Of a stretch of DNA of 64,000 nucleotides, positions 7,939 to 17,620 are shown one piece after another. The DNA is from Hyphomicrobiales bacterium (lineage in GTDB: Bacteria; Pseudomonadota; Alphaproteobacteria; Rhizobiales; Beijerinckiaceae): the NCBI GenBank assembly GCA_027484655.1, contig JAIXSM010000039.1, positions 1-64,000 of the forward strand. Reading direction: 5' to 3'. The notes under the pieces are model-generated. The model was not told the origin of the DNA. It did not search any database and was given only the letters and a program-made list of their open reading frames with translations. Both the position numbers and the translations under genes were made by a program. Position 1 is the stretch's first letter. Each line of letters opens with the position of its first letter.

Positions 7939-10446
7939 ATGCAGTTTCCAGGTCGTAATCGCAAAGGGCTCGCTCTCGCCGTCATTCTGGGGGCTGCTGG
8001 CGGTCTTGCTGGTCCCGCGGCTGCGCAGACCATCGTGGTGCAGGGCAGCCAGCGTGTAGACGCGGAGACGATCCGCTCCTACTTCGCGGGCACGGATCAG
8101 GCCCGCATCAACCAGGCCGTTCGCGACCTCTACTCGACGGGGCTTTTCTCCGATGTCCGCGTGCGCCGTGACGGCGGTCGGATCATCGTTCAGGTCGTCG
8201 AGAATGGCGTCATTAACCGCGTCGCTTTCGAGGGTAACAGCAAGGTCAAGAGCGACATCCTGCTCGCCGAGCTGCAGACCCGCTCGCGTGGCGCCTACAG
8301 CCCCCCGACCGTACAGGCGGACGTGGAGCGTATCCGCGACGTGTATCGCCGTGCCGGCCGCGGCGCCGCGAACGTGACCGCCCGTACCGTTGATCTGCCG
8401 AACGGCCGGATTGATGTGGTCTTCACCATCAACGAGGGTGGCAAGACTGGCGTTCGCGCCATCGAGTTCGTCGGCAACGAGGCGTATTCAGCCTACCGCC
8501 TGCGCGGCATCATGCAGACGACGGAGATGAATTTCCTGTCGTGGGTCAAGACCACCGACGTCTACGATCCCGACCGTATCTCCGCGGACCTTGAGGCCAT
8601 TCGCCGTTTCTACCTGAGGAACGGCTACGCTGACTTCCGTGTTGTGGGTTCGGATGCCCGTTATGACGACTCGCGTCAGGGTTGGGTTGTGTCCATCTCC
8701 GTCGAGGAGGGGGCTCCCTACCGCATCGGCTCTGTCAGTGTCGACTCCCGCATTGCGGATGTAGACTCCGCTGTGCTGCAGGCCGCTGTGCGTCTGCGCG
8801 CCGGCGACTGGTACAACGGCGATCTGGTTGAGCGCTCCGTCGAGGCGATCCAGCGTGAGGTGGCGCGCCGTGGCTACGCTTTCGCGTCCGTTCGCCCCCG
8901 TGGCGACCGTAATCCGTCGACCCAGAGCGTCTCGCTCTCCTTCGTGGTTGAAGAGGGTCCGCGCGTTTATGTCGAGCGCATTGTCATCAAGGGCAACACC
9001 CGCACCCGCGAGTACGTTATTCGTCGCGAGTTCGAGCTGGGCGAGGGCGATGCCTACAACCGCGTGCTGGTCGATCGCGCCGAGCGCCGCCTGAACGGCC
9101 TTGGCTTCTTCAAGAAGGTTCGCATCGTCAACGAGCCCGGCTCCGCGCCGGATCGCGTTGTCGTCGTGGTGGATGTCGAGGATCAGCCCACCGGTTCGTT
9201 CGGCGTCTCGGGCGGCTACTCGACGCAGGATGGCATCATCGGCGAAGTTTCGATCTCTGAGTCGAACTTCCTCGGTCGCGGTCAGTTCGTTCGCGCTTCG
9301 GCGACGATTGGTCAGCGCACCCGCGGCGCGAACCTGTCGTTCACTGAGCCTTATTTCCTCGGCTATCGCATGGCCGGCGGTTTGGATCTTTTCTGGCGCG
9401 AGAGCATCAACTCCCAGTACGCGCTGTACGACACGGCGAGCATCGGCGCGACGGCGCGCGTGGGCATCCCGCTCACCGAGCAGTTCTCGATGGGTCTGCG
9501 CTACTCGATCTACCAGACCGATATCACGATCCCGAACGACAGCCGTCGTCCTTACAATGACTGTACGGATCCGATCACGGGCGTGACGCCGGGGACTACC
9601 GGTGCGTCGGCTGCGGTTGCTACCAGCCCCGGCGTGGCCGGAAATAACTGTATGACCAACGGTGAAGCCTCGCTCGCGGTCAAGCAGGCGGAGGGCGCAT
9701 GGCTGACGTCGGCAGTCGGCTCCACGTTCTCGTTCTCGACCCTCGACAACGCCCGCAACCCGACATCTGGTCTCTATGCCGAACTTCGCACGGACGTTGC
9801 GGGCGCTGGCGGCGACGCCAAGTGGGTGCGCGGCACCGGTGATCTCCGGTACTACTATCCTGTGTGGGAGAACGTGACGCTGATTGCGCGCGCACAGGGT
9901 GGTCATATCGCAGCGTACGGCGACGGCGAGTTGCGCATCGTTGACAACTTCAACCTTGGTCCTTCGCTGGTTCGTGGCTTCGCTCCCGGCGGTATCGGCC
10001 CGCGTGATGCGTCGGTCGGTATCGGTAACCGCACGGCTGCTCTCGGCGGCACGTCTTATTACGGCGCATCCCTTGAACTGCAGTTCCCGATCTTCGGTCT
10101 GCCACGTGAGGTTGGTCTGCGTGGCGCCATCTTTGCCGATGCGGGTTCGCTGTTTGGATACAATGGGCGGACAGACTTTTCCGGGCTTGTGGCTGCCTGT
10201 AGCGGTTCTACGCCGCCTTGCATTGGTGGCGTAAACCCCCAGTCGGGCACGCTTACTGTTAAGGACGAGAACAAGATCCGCTCGTCTGTCGGCGCCAGCT
10301 TGCTGTGGGCGTCGCCGCTTGGCCCGATCCGCTTCGACTACGCCTTCGCGCTTTCGAAGGTGGAGGGTGTGGTCGGGACTGATGGTATTCGCCGCGGCGG
10401 TGACGTCACCCAGGCGTTCCGCTTCTCTGGCGGCTCCAGCTTCTGA
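7939..10446 (+). CDS. bamA: Outer-membrane beta-barrel assembly factor BamA
   Basis: 835 aa from the ATG at 7939. An N-terminal signal peptide (GLALAVILGAAGGLAGPAAA, cleavage after AQ) is followed by five POTRA domains (about 25-420) and a C-terminal 16-strand barrel that ends in Phe (SGGSSF), the expected BAM recognition end. Motifs include IVVQGSQRV, VVEEGPRVYVERIVIKGNTRT and FGVSGGYSTQDGIIGEVSISESNFLGRGQ, and a conserved VRGF-type loop motif appears as VRGFAPGGIGPRD. The frame is open to 7891, but the later ATG puts the basic n-region in place. BamA inserts outer-membrane proteins, with BamE at 49592. Confidence 0.95.
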   Translation: MQFPGRNRKGLALAVILGAAGGLAGPAAAQTIVVQGSQRVDAETIRSYFAGTDQARINQAVRDLYSTGLFSDVRVRRDGGRIIVQVVENGVINRVAFEGNSKVKSDILLAELQTRSRGAYSPPTVQADVERIRDVYRRAGRGAANVTARTVDLPNGRIDVVFTINEGGKTGVRAIEFVGNEAYSAYRLRGIMQTTEMNFLSWVKTTDVYDPDRISADLEAIRRFYLRNGYADFRVVGSDARYDDSRQGWVVSISVEEGAPYRIGSVSVDSRIADVDSAVLQAAVRLRAGDWYNGDLVERSVEAIQREVARRGYAFASVRPRGDRNPSTQSVSLSFVVEEGPRVYVERIVIKGNTRTREYVIRREFELGEGDAYNRVLVDRAERRLNGLGFFKKVRIVNEPGSAPDRVVVVVDVEDQPTGSFGVSGGYSTQDGIIGEVSISESNFLGRGQFVRASATIGQRTRGANLSFTEPYFLGYRMAGGLDLFWRESINSQYALYDTASIGATARVGIPLTEQFSMGLRYSIYQTDITIPNDSRRPYNDCTDPITGVTPGTTGASAAVATSPGVAGNNCMTNGEASLAVKQAEGAWLTSAVGSTFSFSTLDNARNPTSGLYAELRTDVAGAGGDAKWVRGTGDLRYYYPVWENVTLIARAQGGHIAAYGDGELRIVDNFNLGPSLVRGFAPGGIGPRDASVGIGNRTAALGGTSYYGASLELQFPIFGLPREVGLRGAIFADAGSLFGYNGRTDFSGLVAACSGSTPPCIGGVNPQSGTLTVKDENKIRSSVGASLLWASPLGPIRFDYAFALSKVEGVVGTDGIRRGGDVTQAFRFSGGSSF

Positions 10447-10490
10447 TCTGGCGCGGGCCACGGCCCGCTCCCCATCATCATCAAACTTGC

Positions 10491-10526
10491 AGCGCGCCTC
10501 GCTTCATGCGAAGGCGCGCTTTGTTC
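10491..10526 (+). terminator. Hairpin between bamA and lpxD
   Basis: AGCGCGCCT and AGGCGCGCT at 10491-10499 and 10512-10520 form a perfect 9-bp stem that can extend inward past a one-base bulge (CGC/GCG), followed by TTGTTC. It could act as a partial terminator or attenuator lowering lpx expression relative to bamA. The T-run is short, so read-through is likely. Confidence 0.45.
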
Positions 10527-10569
10527 AAGGGCTCCCCTCGGTGTGGCGGGCTCAAGAGGTGTGCAGCGC

Positions 10570-11625
10570 ATGAGCGATCCGGTGTTTTTCCGGCGTGAGG
10601 TCACCCCGACCCTGGCTGATATCATCGCCTGGACGGGAGCGAAGGCGCCCGAGGGCTTTGATCTCACCACCGCAATCACCGATCTCCGCCCCCTTGAGCA
10701 GGGCGCTCCGGGCAGTCTCGTTTTCCTCGACAATCCCAAGTACGCCGGCGCGCTTGAGCAGACGCGCGCGTCTGCGTGTCTGCTGTCCGCCCGCCATGCG
10801 GCGCGGGCGCCCGCCCATGTGGCGCCTCTCGTTGTTGCAGAGCCCTACAAGGCCTTCGCGCTGGTGTCCGGGCGCATGTACCCGTCGGGTCTGCGTCCGC
10901 AGTCGGCGTTCGGAGCATCGGGCGTCTCTCCCGGTTCGTTCGTGCATCCGGAAGCCCGTCTTGAAGCCGGGGTGGTGGTGGATCCCGGCGCGGTGATCGG
11001 GCCGCGCGCCCAGATCGGCGCAGGTACGCTGATTGCTGCGAACGCCGTGATCGGGCCGGATGTTTGCATCGGCCGCGATTGCGCGGTCGGCGCGAACGCC
11101 ACGGTGCTTCACGCGCTCATCGGCGACCGGGTGTATCTGCACCCGGGCGTGCGCATTGGGCAGGATGGTTTCGGGTTCGCCATGAGCGCTGCGGGGCACA
11201 TGAAAGTCCCGCAACTCGGCCGGGTGGTGATTCAGAACGATGTGGAAATTGGCGCCAACACAAGCATTGATCGCGGCGCCAATCGCGACACGGTGATCGG
11301 CGAGGGGACCAAGATCGACAACCTCGTGCAGATCGCCCATAACGTGACCATCGGTCGCCATTGTGTGATCGTCTCGCAGGTTGGCGTCGCCGGCTCCACC
11401 GAGATCGGCGATTTCGTTGTGCTTGCCGGCCAGGTTGGCCTCACCGGCCACCTGAAGATCGGCGCCGGGGCGCAGATCGGCGCGCAGTCGGGGGTGATGA
11501 ACGATGTGCCTCCGGGCGCCCGCTGGGGCGGCAGTCCCGCAAAGCCCATGCGCGAGCACATGCGCGAGGTCGCGACGCTCGTGAAGCTGGCGCGCAAAAG
11601 CGATGGGCGTCAGGACAAGGATTGA
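10570..11625 (+). CDS. lpxD: UDP-3-O-acylglucosamine N-acyltransferase
   Basis: 351 aa. It adds the second, N-linked hydroxyacyl chain in lipid A synthesis. An N-terminal uridine-binding domain (to about residue 100) is followed by a left-handed beta-helix of hexapeptide repeats ([20 protein letters not shown] and onward). The active-site region is [19 protein letters not shown] with the catalytic His, and the family segment GQDGFGFA is present. The ATG at 10570 (MSDPVFF) is taken rather than 10543, whose added residues are not family-like. It is the first of the lpxD-fabZ-lpxA-lpxB set. Confidence 0.95.
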   Translation: MSDPVFFRREVTPTLADIIAWTGAKAPEGFDLTTAITDLRPLEQGAPGSLVFLDNPKYAGALEQTRASACLLSARHAARAPAHVAPLVVAEPYKAFALVSGRMYPSGLRPQSAFGASGVSPGSFVHPEARLEAGVVVDPGAVIGPRAQIGAGTLIAANAVIGPDVCIGRDCAVGANATVLHALIGDRVYLHPGVRIGQDGFGFAMSAAGHMKVPQLGRVVIQNDVEIGANTSIDRGANRDTVIGEGTKIDNLVQIAHNVTIGRHCVIVSQVGVAGSTEIGDFVVLAGQVGLTGHLKIGAGAQIGAQSGVMNDVPPGARWGGSPAKPMREHMREVATLVKLARKSDGRQDKD

Positions 11626-11664
11626 TTTCGAGCCCTGCGCAAGCGGGGCGGGGCAGGGAAGATC

Positions 11665-12144
11665 ATGAACGACAATGGCGTCACGGCGCTCGACAGCGTC
11701 GATATTCAGAAGCTGCTTGAATATTTGCCGCACCGGTACCCGTTTCTTCTGGTGGACCGGATCATCAAGTGTGTCGGCGATGAAAGCTGCATCGGCATCA
11801 AGAACGTGACCGCCAATGAGCCGCAGTTCATGGGGCACTTTCCGGGGCAGCCGATCATGCCCGGTGTGCTGCTCATCGAGGGTATGGCGCAGACGGCGGG
11901 AGCGCTTTGCGTTCATGCGGCGCGCTCGGGCCGCCCGAACATCGTCTACTTCATGACCATTGACAAGGTGAAGTTCCGTAAGCCCGTGGTCCCGGGCGAC
12001 CGCGTGGAGTTCCATATGAAGCGTCTCAACCGCCGGCGGAACATGTGGTGGTATCGCGGCGAGGCGATGGTGGACGGCGCGCTGGTGTGCGAGGCCGAAC
12101 TCAGCGCCATGCTCGTCGAGGACAAGCCGAAGGCGGCGTCGTGA
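11665..12144 (+). CDS. fabZ: 3-hydroxyacyl-ACP dehydratase FabZ
   Basis: 159 aa hotdog-fold enzyme removing water from 3-hydroxyacyl-ACP in fatty-acid elongation; it competes with LpxA for the same hydroxyacyl-ACP pool, which explains its place in the lipid A cluster. [13 protein letters not shown] and the catalytic pair in [20 protein letters not shown] (His58, Glu72) are intact. The stop overlaps the GTG start of lpxA by four bases (GTGA), so the two are probably translationally coupled. Confidence 0.95.
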   Translation: MNDNGVTALDSVDIQKLLEYLPHRYPFLLVDRIIKCVGDESCIGIKNVTANEPQFMGHFPGQPIMPGVLLIEGMAQTAGALCVHAARSGRPNIVYFMTIDKVKFRKPVVPGDRVEFHMKRLNRRRNMWWYRGEAMVDGALVCEAELSAMLVEDKPKAAS

Positions 12145-12944
12145 GCAAGCTGATCCATCCCTCTGCGGTGATTGAGGACGGCGCGCGGCTCGGCGAGGGC
12201 GTGCGTATCGGGCCGTTCTGCCATGTGGGCCCGGATGTTGTGCTGGGCGACGAGGTGGAGCTTGTCTCTCATGTTGCCGTTTACGGGCGCACGACGATTG
12301 GCGCGCGCACCCGCATTTTCCCCTTCGCGTCCATCGGCCACCAGCCACAGGATCTGAAGTATCGCGGCGAGCCGTCGACGCTCGTCGTCGGTACGGATTG
12401 CCTGTTGCGCGAGGGCGTCACTATGAACCCCGGCACGGCCGGGGGCACGATGGCGACCATCGTCGGGAACCATTGCGCGTTTCTGGCCAACTCCCATGTG
12501 GGCCACGACGCCAAGATCGGCGATCACGTGGTGTTGTCGAACAACGTGATGATTGCGGGCCACGTGACACTTGGCGACTACGTGATCTGCGGCGGCGGCG
12601 CGGCGGTGATCCAGTTCGCGCGGGTCGGCTCGCACGCTTTTGTCGGGGGCTTGAGCGGACTAGAGAACGATCTCATTCCCTACGGGCTGGCCATGGGCAA
12701 CCGGGCGCATCTTGCCGGCCTCAACCTCGTGGGCCTGCGCCGGCGCGGATTCTCGCGCGAGGCGATCCATGACGTGCGTCGGGCCTATCGCCTGCTGTTC
12801 GCCGCCGAAGGCACTCTGAAGGAGCGCGTCGAGGACGTGGCCGCCGAGTTCGCCGAGCACCCGCAGGTGCATGAGATCCTTGATTTCATCCGCGACGGCG
12901 GCGACCGGTCCATCTGCACGCCGGCGGCGGAAACGCGCGCGTGA
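12141..12944 (+). CDS. lpxA: UDP-N-acetylglucosamine acyltransferase
   Basis: 267 aa from a GTG start ([15 protein letters not shown]), chosen because it gives the normal LpxA N-terminus and a 4-base GTGA overlap with fabZ. It is the first lipid A enzyme, moving 3-hydroxyacyl from ACP to UDP-GlcNAc. Hexapeptide-repeat helix covers about residues 1-190; the catalytic His lies in [11 protein letters not shown], and the [20 protein letters not shown] segment and helical C-terminal domain ([20 protein letters not shown]) are typical. The stop overlaps lpxB, again GTGA. Confidence 0.95.
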   Translation: MSKLIHPSAVIEDGARLGEGVRIGPFCHVGPDVVLGDEVELVSHVAVYGRTTIGARTRIFPFASIGHQPQDLKYRGEPSTLVVGTDCLLREGVTMNPGTAGGTMATIVGNHCAFLANSHVGHDAKIGDHVVLSNNVMIAGHVTLGDYVICGGGAAVIQFARVGSHAFVGGLSGLENDLIPYGLAMGNRAHLAGLNLVGLRRRGFSREAIHDVRRAYRLLFAAEGTLKERVEDVAAEFAEHPQVHEILDFIRDGGDRSICTPAAETRA

Positions 12945-14125
12945 TCTCCGGCGGGCAGCGTCCGCTCGATGTGTTTGTGGTCGCCGGGGAGGAATCCGGC
13001 GATCAGCTTGGCTTCAAGGTGATGCGCGCCCTGCGCGAGGCGACTGGCGGCGCGGTCACGTTTCGAGGCGTCGGCGGCCACGCCATGGAGGCGGAGGGGC
13101 TGAGAAGCCTGTTCCCCATGGCTGACATCGCCGTGATGGGCTTTGCGCCGGTCATCAAACGATTGCCCCAACTCCTTGCGCGCATTCGTGAAACGGCTGA
13201 TGCGGCGATTGCCCGCCCGCCCGATCTGCTGCTCATCATAGATAGCCCCGATTTCACGCACCGCGTGGCGCGGCGGGTGCGGGCGAAGCTGCCGGACCTG
13301 CCCGTGGTGGATTACGTGAGCCCATCCGTTTGGGCGTGGCGGCCGGGGCGCGCGCGCAAGATGCGTGCGTATGTGGACCATGTGCTGGCGCTGTTGCCGT
13401 TCGAGCCCGCCGCCCACGCGCGGCTGGGCGGGCCCAGCTGCACGTATGTGGGCCATCCGCTGATCGAGCGTCTCGACCAGTTGCGCCCGAACGCGCAGGA
13501 GGCGGAGCGCCGCGCGGGCCAGCCGCTGACGCTGCTGGTGCTGCCGGGGTCGCGGCGTGCTGAAATCGAACGCCTCATGGATGTGTTCGGCGCTGCCGTG
13601 GCGCAGGTGCGCGCCCGCGTGGGCGAACTCGACGTGGTTTTGCCAGCGGTCGCCCATCTTGAGCCGCTCATCCGCCAGAAGGCTGCCGGCTGGGCTGCGC
13701 CGCCGCGCATTGTGCTGGGGGAGGCTGAGAAATTCGCGGCCTTCCGTACGGCCCGCGCGGCGCTGGCTGCTTCGGGCACGGTGACGCTGGAACTGGCGCT
13801 CGCGCAGGTTCCCATGGTGGTCGCCTATAAGGTGTCGGGGCTGGAGTCGCTGGCGCGGTTCCTCATCACCGCGCCGTCCATCGTGCTGCCCAATCTCATT
13901 CTGGGCGGGCGCGATATTCCGGAAATCCTGCAGGAAGCCTGCACGCCGGCTGCGCTGGCGGATGCGTTGGCGCCGCTGATTGCTGGCGGGGAGGCGCGCG
14001 AGGGGCAACTCGCGGCGCTCGCCCGCCTCGATGGGTTGATGACGCTTGCCGGTGGCGAGGCCCCTAGCGCGCGCGCCGCGCGCGTCGTGCTGGAGACAGC
14101 CCGGTCCAGCGGGCGCCCAGATTAG
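12941..14125 (+). CDS. lpxB: Lipid-A-disaccharide synthase
   Basis: 394 aa glycosyltransferase (GT19) joining UDP-diacylglucosamine and lipid X into the lipid A disaccharide. The N-terminus VFVVAGEESGDQLG, the block YVSPSVWAWRPGRARKM, and LVLPGSRRAEIERL are diagnostic, with PMVVAYKVSGLE toward the end. Translation begins at GTG (12941) inside the lpxA stop. The lpxI gene that usually sits between lpxA and lpxB in this class is missing; the hydrolase must be encoded elsewhere. Confidence 0.94.
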   Translation: MISGGQRPLDVFVVAGEESGDQLGFKVMRALREATGGAVTFRGVGGHAMEAEGLRSLFPMADIAVMGFAPVIKRLPQLLARIRETADAAIARPPDLLLIIDSPDFTHRVARRVRAKLPDLPVVDYVSPSVWAWRPGRARKMRAYVDHVLALLPFEPAAHARLGGPSCTYVGHPLIERLDQLRPNAQEAERRAGQPLTLLVLPGSRRAEIERLMDVFGAAVAQVRARVGELDVVLPAVAHLEPLIRQKAAGWAAPPRIVLGEAEKFAAFRTARAALAASGTVTLELALAQVPMVVAYKVSGLESLARFLITAPSIVLPNLILGGRDIPEILQEACTPAALADALAPLIAGGEAREGQLAALARLDGLMTLAGGEAPSARAARVVLETARSSGRPD

Positions 14126-14396
14126 CGTCATCCGCGTCCCCGTCCCCGGGCTTGACCCGGGGATTGATCCGGGGATTGACCCGCTGATCCAACCCCACAG
14201 CCGCTCGTTTGGGTGGCCGGATCAAGTCCGGCCATGACGCTGTGGGATGACGGGCTCCTTCTGGACGTATCTTGGAAGCGTCCGGGGATGTGGTGGTGAG
14301 CGTACGCGCCCGGTCCAGAGTTGCGCGCGAGTACGCGCCTCGTCCAGAGTTGCGCGCGAGGACGCGCGCGGTCCGGTCAAACGCCCACCAAAACAA
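14126..14396. repeat. Cluster of dispersed palindromic and tandem repeats
   Basis: This gene-free stretch is mostly repeats. CCCCGGG-CTTGA-CCCGGGG is at 14144-14162, running into two 12-bp tandem units GGGGATTGAYCC (14159-14182). A nested hairpin follows, with CCCACAGC (14194-14201) and GCTGTGGG (14239-14246) outside and GGCCGGA-TCAAG-TCCGGCC (14215-14233) inside. Then GTCCAGAGTTGCGCGCGAG occurs twice, 29 bases apart (14313 and 14342). The first two types look like the small interspersed palindromes common in alphaproteobacterial genomes. No gene is seen. Confidence 0.7.
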
Positions 14397-14428
14397 AAAA
14401 GGCCGCCCGGTGAGGCGGCCTTTGCTTT
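14397..14428 (-). terminator. Rho-independent terminator of gltA
   Basis: GGCCGCC and GGCGGCC form a stem with loop CGGTGA; read on the minus strand it is followed by a run of six T, 14 bases or so after the gltA stop. Position and composition fit an intrinsic terminator. Confidence 0.8.
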
Positions 14429-14441
14429 CAATGCGTGCGGC

Positions 14442-15728
14442 TCAGCGCTTGCTGACAGGCACGTAGTCGCGGCGCGGGGCGCCCGTGTAGAGCTGGCGGG
14501 GACGGCCGATCTTGTAGGACGGATCCTCGATCATTTCCTTCCACTGCGAAATCCAGCCGACAGTGCGCGCCACGGCGAACAGCACCGTGAACATCGACAC
14601 CGGGAAGCCCATCGCCTTCAGGGTGATGCCCGAGTAGAAGTCCACGTTCGGGTACAGCTTGCGCTCGATGAAGTACTCATCCGAAAGCGCGATGCGCTCC
14701 AGCTCCATCGCCACTTCGAGCATCGGGTCGTCCTTGACGCCCAGCTCCGAGAGCACCTGATGGCAGGTCTTCTGCATCAGCTTCGCGCGCGGATCGTAGT
14801 TCTTGTACACGCGGTGGCCGAAGCCCATGAGGCGCGTGTGATCCTTCTTGTCCTTCACGCGGCTGATGAACGCGGGGATGTTCTTCACATCGCCGATTTC
14901 AGCCAGCATGGCGAGCGCCGCCTCGTTGGCGCCGCCGTGTGCGGGGCCCCACAGGCAGGCGATGCCGGCGGCGATGCACGCGAACGGGTTCGCGCCCGAG
15001 GAGCCGGCGAGACGCACGGTGGAGGTCGATGCGTTCTGCTCGTGGTCGGCGTGCAGGATGAAGATGCGGTCGAGCGCGCGGGAGATGATCGGGTTGACCT
15101 TGTAATCCTCGCAGGGCACCGCGTAGCACATGCGCAGGAAGTTCGACGTGTAGTCGAGGTCGTTCTTCGGGTACACGAACGGCTGGCCGACGTTGTACTT
15201 GTAGGCCATCGCCGCAATCGTCGGCATCTTCGCGATCATGCGCATGGAGGCGACCATGCGCTGGTAGGGATCGGTGATGTCGGTCGAGTCGTGGTAGAAC
15301 GCGGCCATGGCGCCGACGCAGCCCACCATGACGGCCATCGGGTGCGCATCGCGGCGGAAGCCCTGGTAGAAGCGGGCCATCTGCTCGTGCACCATGGTGT
15401 GGCGCGTGATGCGGTAGTCGAAGTCGGCCTTCTGCGCCGCGTTCGGCAGATCGCCTTCGAGCAGCAGGTAGCAGGTCTCAAGGAAGTCGCCGTGCTCTGC
15501 GAGCTGCTCAATCGGATAGCCGCGATACAAAAGAACGCCGGCGTCGCCGTCGATGTAGGTGATCCCGGACTCGCAGCTCGCCGTAGACATGAAGCCGGGG
15601 TCGTAGGTGAAGGCGCCGGTCTGCGCGTACAGCTTGCCGATATCGACGACATCGGGACCGATCGTGCCGGATTTGACGGGCAGATCGACCGACTTGTCGC
15701 CGATCGTGATGGATGCGGGCTTCGTCAT
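14442..15728 (-). CDS. gltA: Citrate synthase (type II)
   Basis: 428 aa, the hexameric NADH-sensitive bacterial size class. It condenses oxaloacetate and acetyl-CoA at the entry of the TCA cycle. The order of motifs is normal: an N-terminal beta domain ([16 protein letters not shown]), then [19 protein letters not shown], the catalytic His in [23 protein letters not shown], the [13 protein letters not shown] loop and the Asp-containing NVDFYSGI block. The gene lies between lpxB and gltX as in many Hyphomicrobiales and carries its own terminator. Confidence 0.96.
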   Translation of the reverse strand: MTKPASITIGDKSVDLPVKSGTIGPDVVDIGKLYAQTGAFTYDPGFMSTASCESGITYIDGDAGVLLYRGYPIEQLAEHGDFLETCYLLLEGDLPNAAQKADFDYRITRHTMVHEQMARFYQGFRRDAHPMAVMVGCVGAMAAFYHDSTDITDPYQRMVASMRMIAKMPTIAAMAYKYNVGQPFVYPKNDLDYTSNFLRMCYAVPCEDYKVNPIISRALDRIFILHADHEQNASTSTVRLAGSSGANPFACIAAGIACLWGPAHGGANEAALAMLAEIGDVKNIPAFISRVKDKKDHTRLMGFGHRVYKNYDPRAKLMQKTCHQVLSELGVKDDPMLEVAMELERIALSDEYFIERKLYPNVDFYSGITLKAMGFPVSMFTVLFAVARTVGWISQWKEMIEDPSYKIGRPRQLYTGAPRRDYVPVSKR

Positions 15729-16000
15729 GACACATGCCTTCGTTTCGGGCGGCTTGGCGCCGCCTGAGGCTCTTGCCTCGGCTGATTATGTGAACGTCGG
15801 GACGCTGTGTTTTGCTATCCGATCAGCGAGGCCGGTTCAAGCCTGTCCATGGTGACGGGCGGGTCGGCGAACAAGGCCCAGCGAAGGTGGAATCCGCGTT
15901 TGTGTGCGCCCGATTTATGCAGTTTTGCGCCTGAGCGTGCGCGAACCCGCCGCGCAGGGCGGCAGGGCGCCCGGGCGGCGTGCGTAATCACCGCCAGGGA

Positions 16001-17434
16001 TCAGACTTTCGCCTGATCCGCGATGCGCGCCATACTTTCGTCGCGTCCAAGCGCCTCCAGCACGTCGAAGATGCCGGGCGAGGTGGCGCGTCCTGTCAGC
16101 GCTGCGCGCAGCGGCTGCGCCACTTGTCCGAGCTTTGCGCCTGTTTCCTCGCTGTAGGCGCGCACTGCGGCTTCGGTGGAGGCTGCGGTCCAATCGGCGA
16201 GCGCCGAGAACCGCGGCGTGAGCGCCACAAGATGCTGGCGACCTTGCGCGAGAATGTCGGCAGCCTTGGGCTCGAGCGGCAGCGGGCGGTCCGCGAAGAG
16301 GAAGCGCGCGCCGTCGAGCAGTTCAACGAGCGTCTTGGCGCGCTCCTTGAGGCCCGGCATGGCGCCGAGCAGCTTGGCGCGCATGGCGTCGTCGAGCTTG
16401 CGCGCCAGCATGTCGCCGCCATCGAGATAGGGAAGCGTGGCCTCCAGCGCGGCAAGCAGCTCCGCGTCGGGCGTCGCGCGCATGTAGTGCCCGTTCATGT
16501 TCTCGAGCTTGGCGAAATCGAACCGCGCGGGCGAGCGGCCGATCTGGGGCAGATCGAACGCGTCGATCATTTCCTGCGTTGTGAAGAACTCCTTGTCGCC
16601 GGCGCTCCAGCCCAGACGCACGAGATAATTGCGCAGGGCGGCGGGCAGGTAGCCGAGCGCCCGATAGGCGTCGACGCCGAGCGCGCCGTGGCGCTTCGAC
16701 AGCTTGGCTCCGTCCGAGCCGTGAATGAGCGGAATGTGCGCCATCACCGGCACGCGCCAGCCCATGGCCTCGTAGATGTGGGTCTGGCGCGCCGCGTTGG
16801 TGAGATGATCGTCGCCGCGTACGATGTGCGTTACGCTCATGTCGTGGTCGTCCACCACCACGGCCAGCATGTAGGTCGGCGTGCCATCGGAGCGCAGCAG
16901 AACGGTGTCGTCGAGATCCTTGTTGGGGAACACCACGCGGCCCTGCACGCGGTCGTCCACTACAGTCTCGCCCTCCTGGGGCGCCTTGAGGCGCACAACG
17001 TACTTCAGGCCGGAGGCTTCCGCGGCGGCGATGTCGGCGTCGCTGCGTTCGCGCCAGCGGCCGTCGTAACGGGGCGGGCGCTTCTCGGCGCGCGCCTTCT
17101 CGCGCATCTCCTCCAGCTCCTGCTGGGTGGCGAAACACTTGTAGGCCTTGCCGGCGGCCAGCATCTCGTGGGCGACCTCGGCGTGGCGGGCGGCGCGGGA
17201 GAACTGGTGGATCGCCTCGCCGTCCCATTTCAGGCCCAGCCAGTCGAGCCCGTCGATAATCGCCGCGATGGCGGCCTCCGTGGAGCGCTCCCGGTCGGTG
17301 TCCTCGATGCGCAGCAGCATCTTGCCGCCGAAGCGTTTCGCGTAGAGCCAGTTGAACAGCGCGGTGCGGGCGCCGCCGATGTGGAGGAAACCGGTGGGTG
17401 AGGGAGCGAACCGCGTGACGACGGCGTCGGACAT
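16001..17434 (-). CDS. gltX: Glutamyl-tRNA synthetase
   Basis: 477 aa class I aminoacyl-tRNA synthetase charging tRNA-Glu (and possibly tRNA-Gln in organisms using the amidotransferase route). The HIGH-type motif is HIGG at residues 18-21 ([19 protein letters not shown]); the KMSKS-type loop is [16 protein letters not shown] and the anticodon-binding C-terminal half are normal. The ATG at 17434 ([15 protein letters not shown]) matches the family start; the frame is open 20 codons further without similarity. It is divergent from comEC. Confidence 0.95.
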   Translation of the reverse strand: MSDAVVTRFAPSPTGFLHIGGARTALFNWLYAKRFGGKMLLRIEDTDRERSTEAAIAAIIDGLDWLGLKWDGEAIHQFSRAARHAEVAHEMLAAGKAYKCFATQQELEEMREKARAEKRPPRYDGRWRERSDADIAAAEASGLKYVVRLKAPQEGETVVDDRVQGRVVFPNKDLDDTVLLRSDGTPTYMLAVVVDDHDMSVTHIVRGDDHLTNAARQTHIYEAMGWRVPVMAHIPLIHGSDGAKLSKRHGALGVDAYRALGYLPAALRNYLVRLGWSAGDKEFFTTQEMIDAFDLPQIGRSPARFDFAKLENMNGHYMRATPDAELLAALEATLPYLDGGDMLARKLDDAMRAKLLGAMPGLKERAKTLVELLDGARFLFADRPLPLEPKAADILAQGRQHLVALTPRFSALADWTAASTEAAVRAYSEETGAKLGQVAQPLRAALTGRATSPGIFDVLEALGRDESMARIADQAKV

Positions 17435-17620
17435 CGATGGGGCTCTCGGCAGCGTCTCGGGACAGCGCCCTGGGACGGTTGAAGATGAAGGCATGAGAAG
17501 CGCCGGAGGCGGAAAGGCTTCCCCGGGCGCGCGGGTCGTGTAGCATTGGGGGAGTGCCTTGGGTAGCGCGGCGCGCCGCCCGACCGGATTTTTGAGCGCG
17601 TATTCTTTTCAGGCGGACTT

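Noticed and set aside
8488-10461. 657-codon open frame antisense to bamA
   Set aside because: It is the complement of a highly conserved gene in GC-rich DNA, the protein has no family features and codon bias follows bamA.
14126-14260. CRISPR-like repeats
   Set aside because: The repeats are palindromic or tandem without uniform spacers, and no cas genes are seen.
15729-15860. A gltA promoter with CATAAT as -10
   Set aside because: The -10 is plausible at 15785-15790 but the -35 region (AAAACA) is poor, so it is not listed as a feature.
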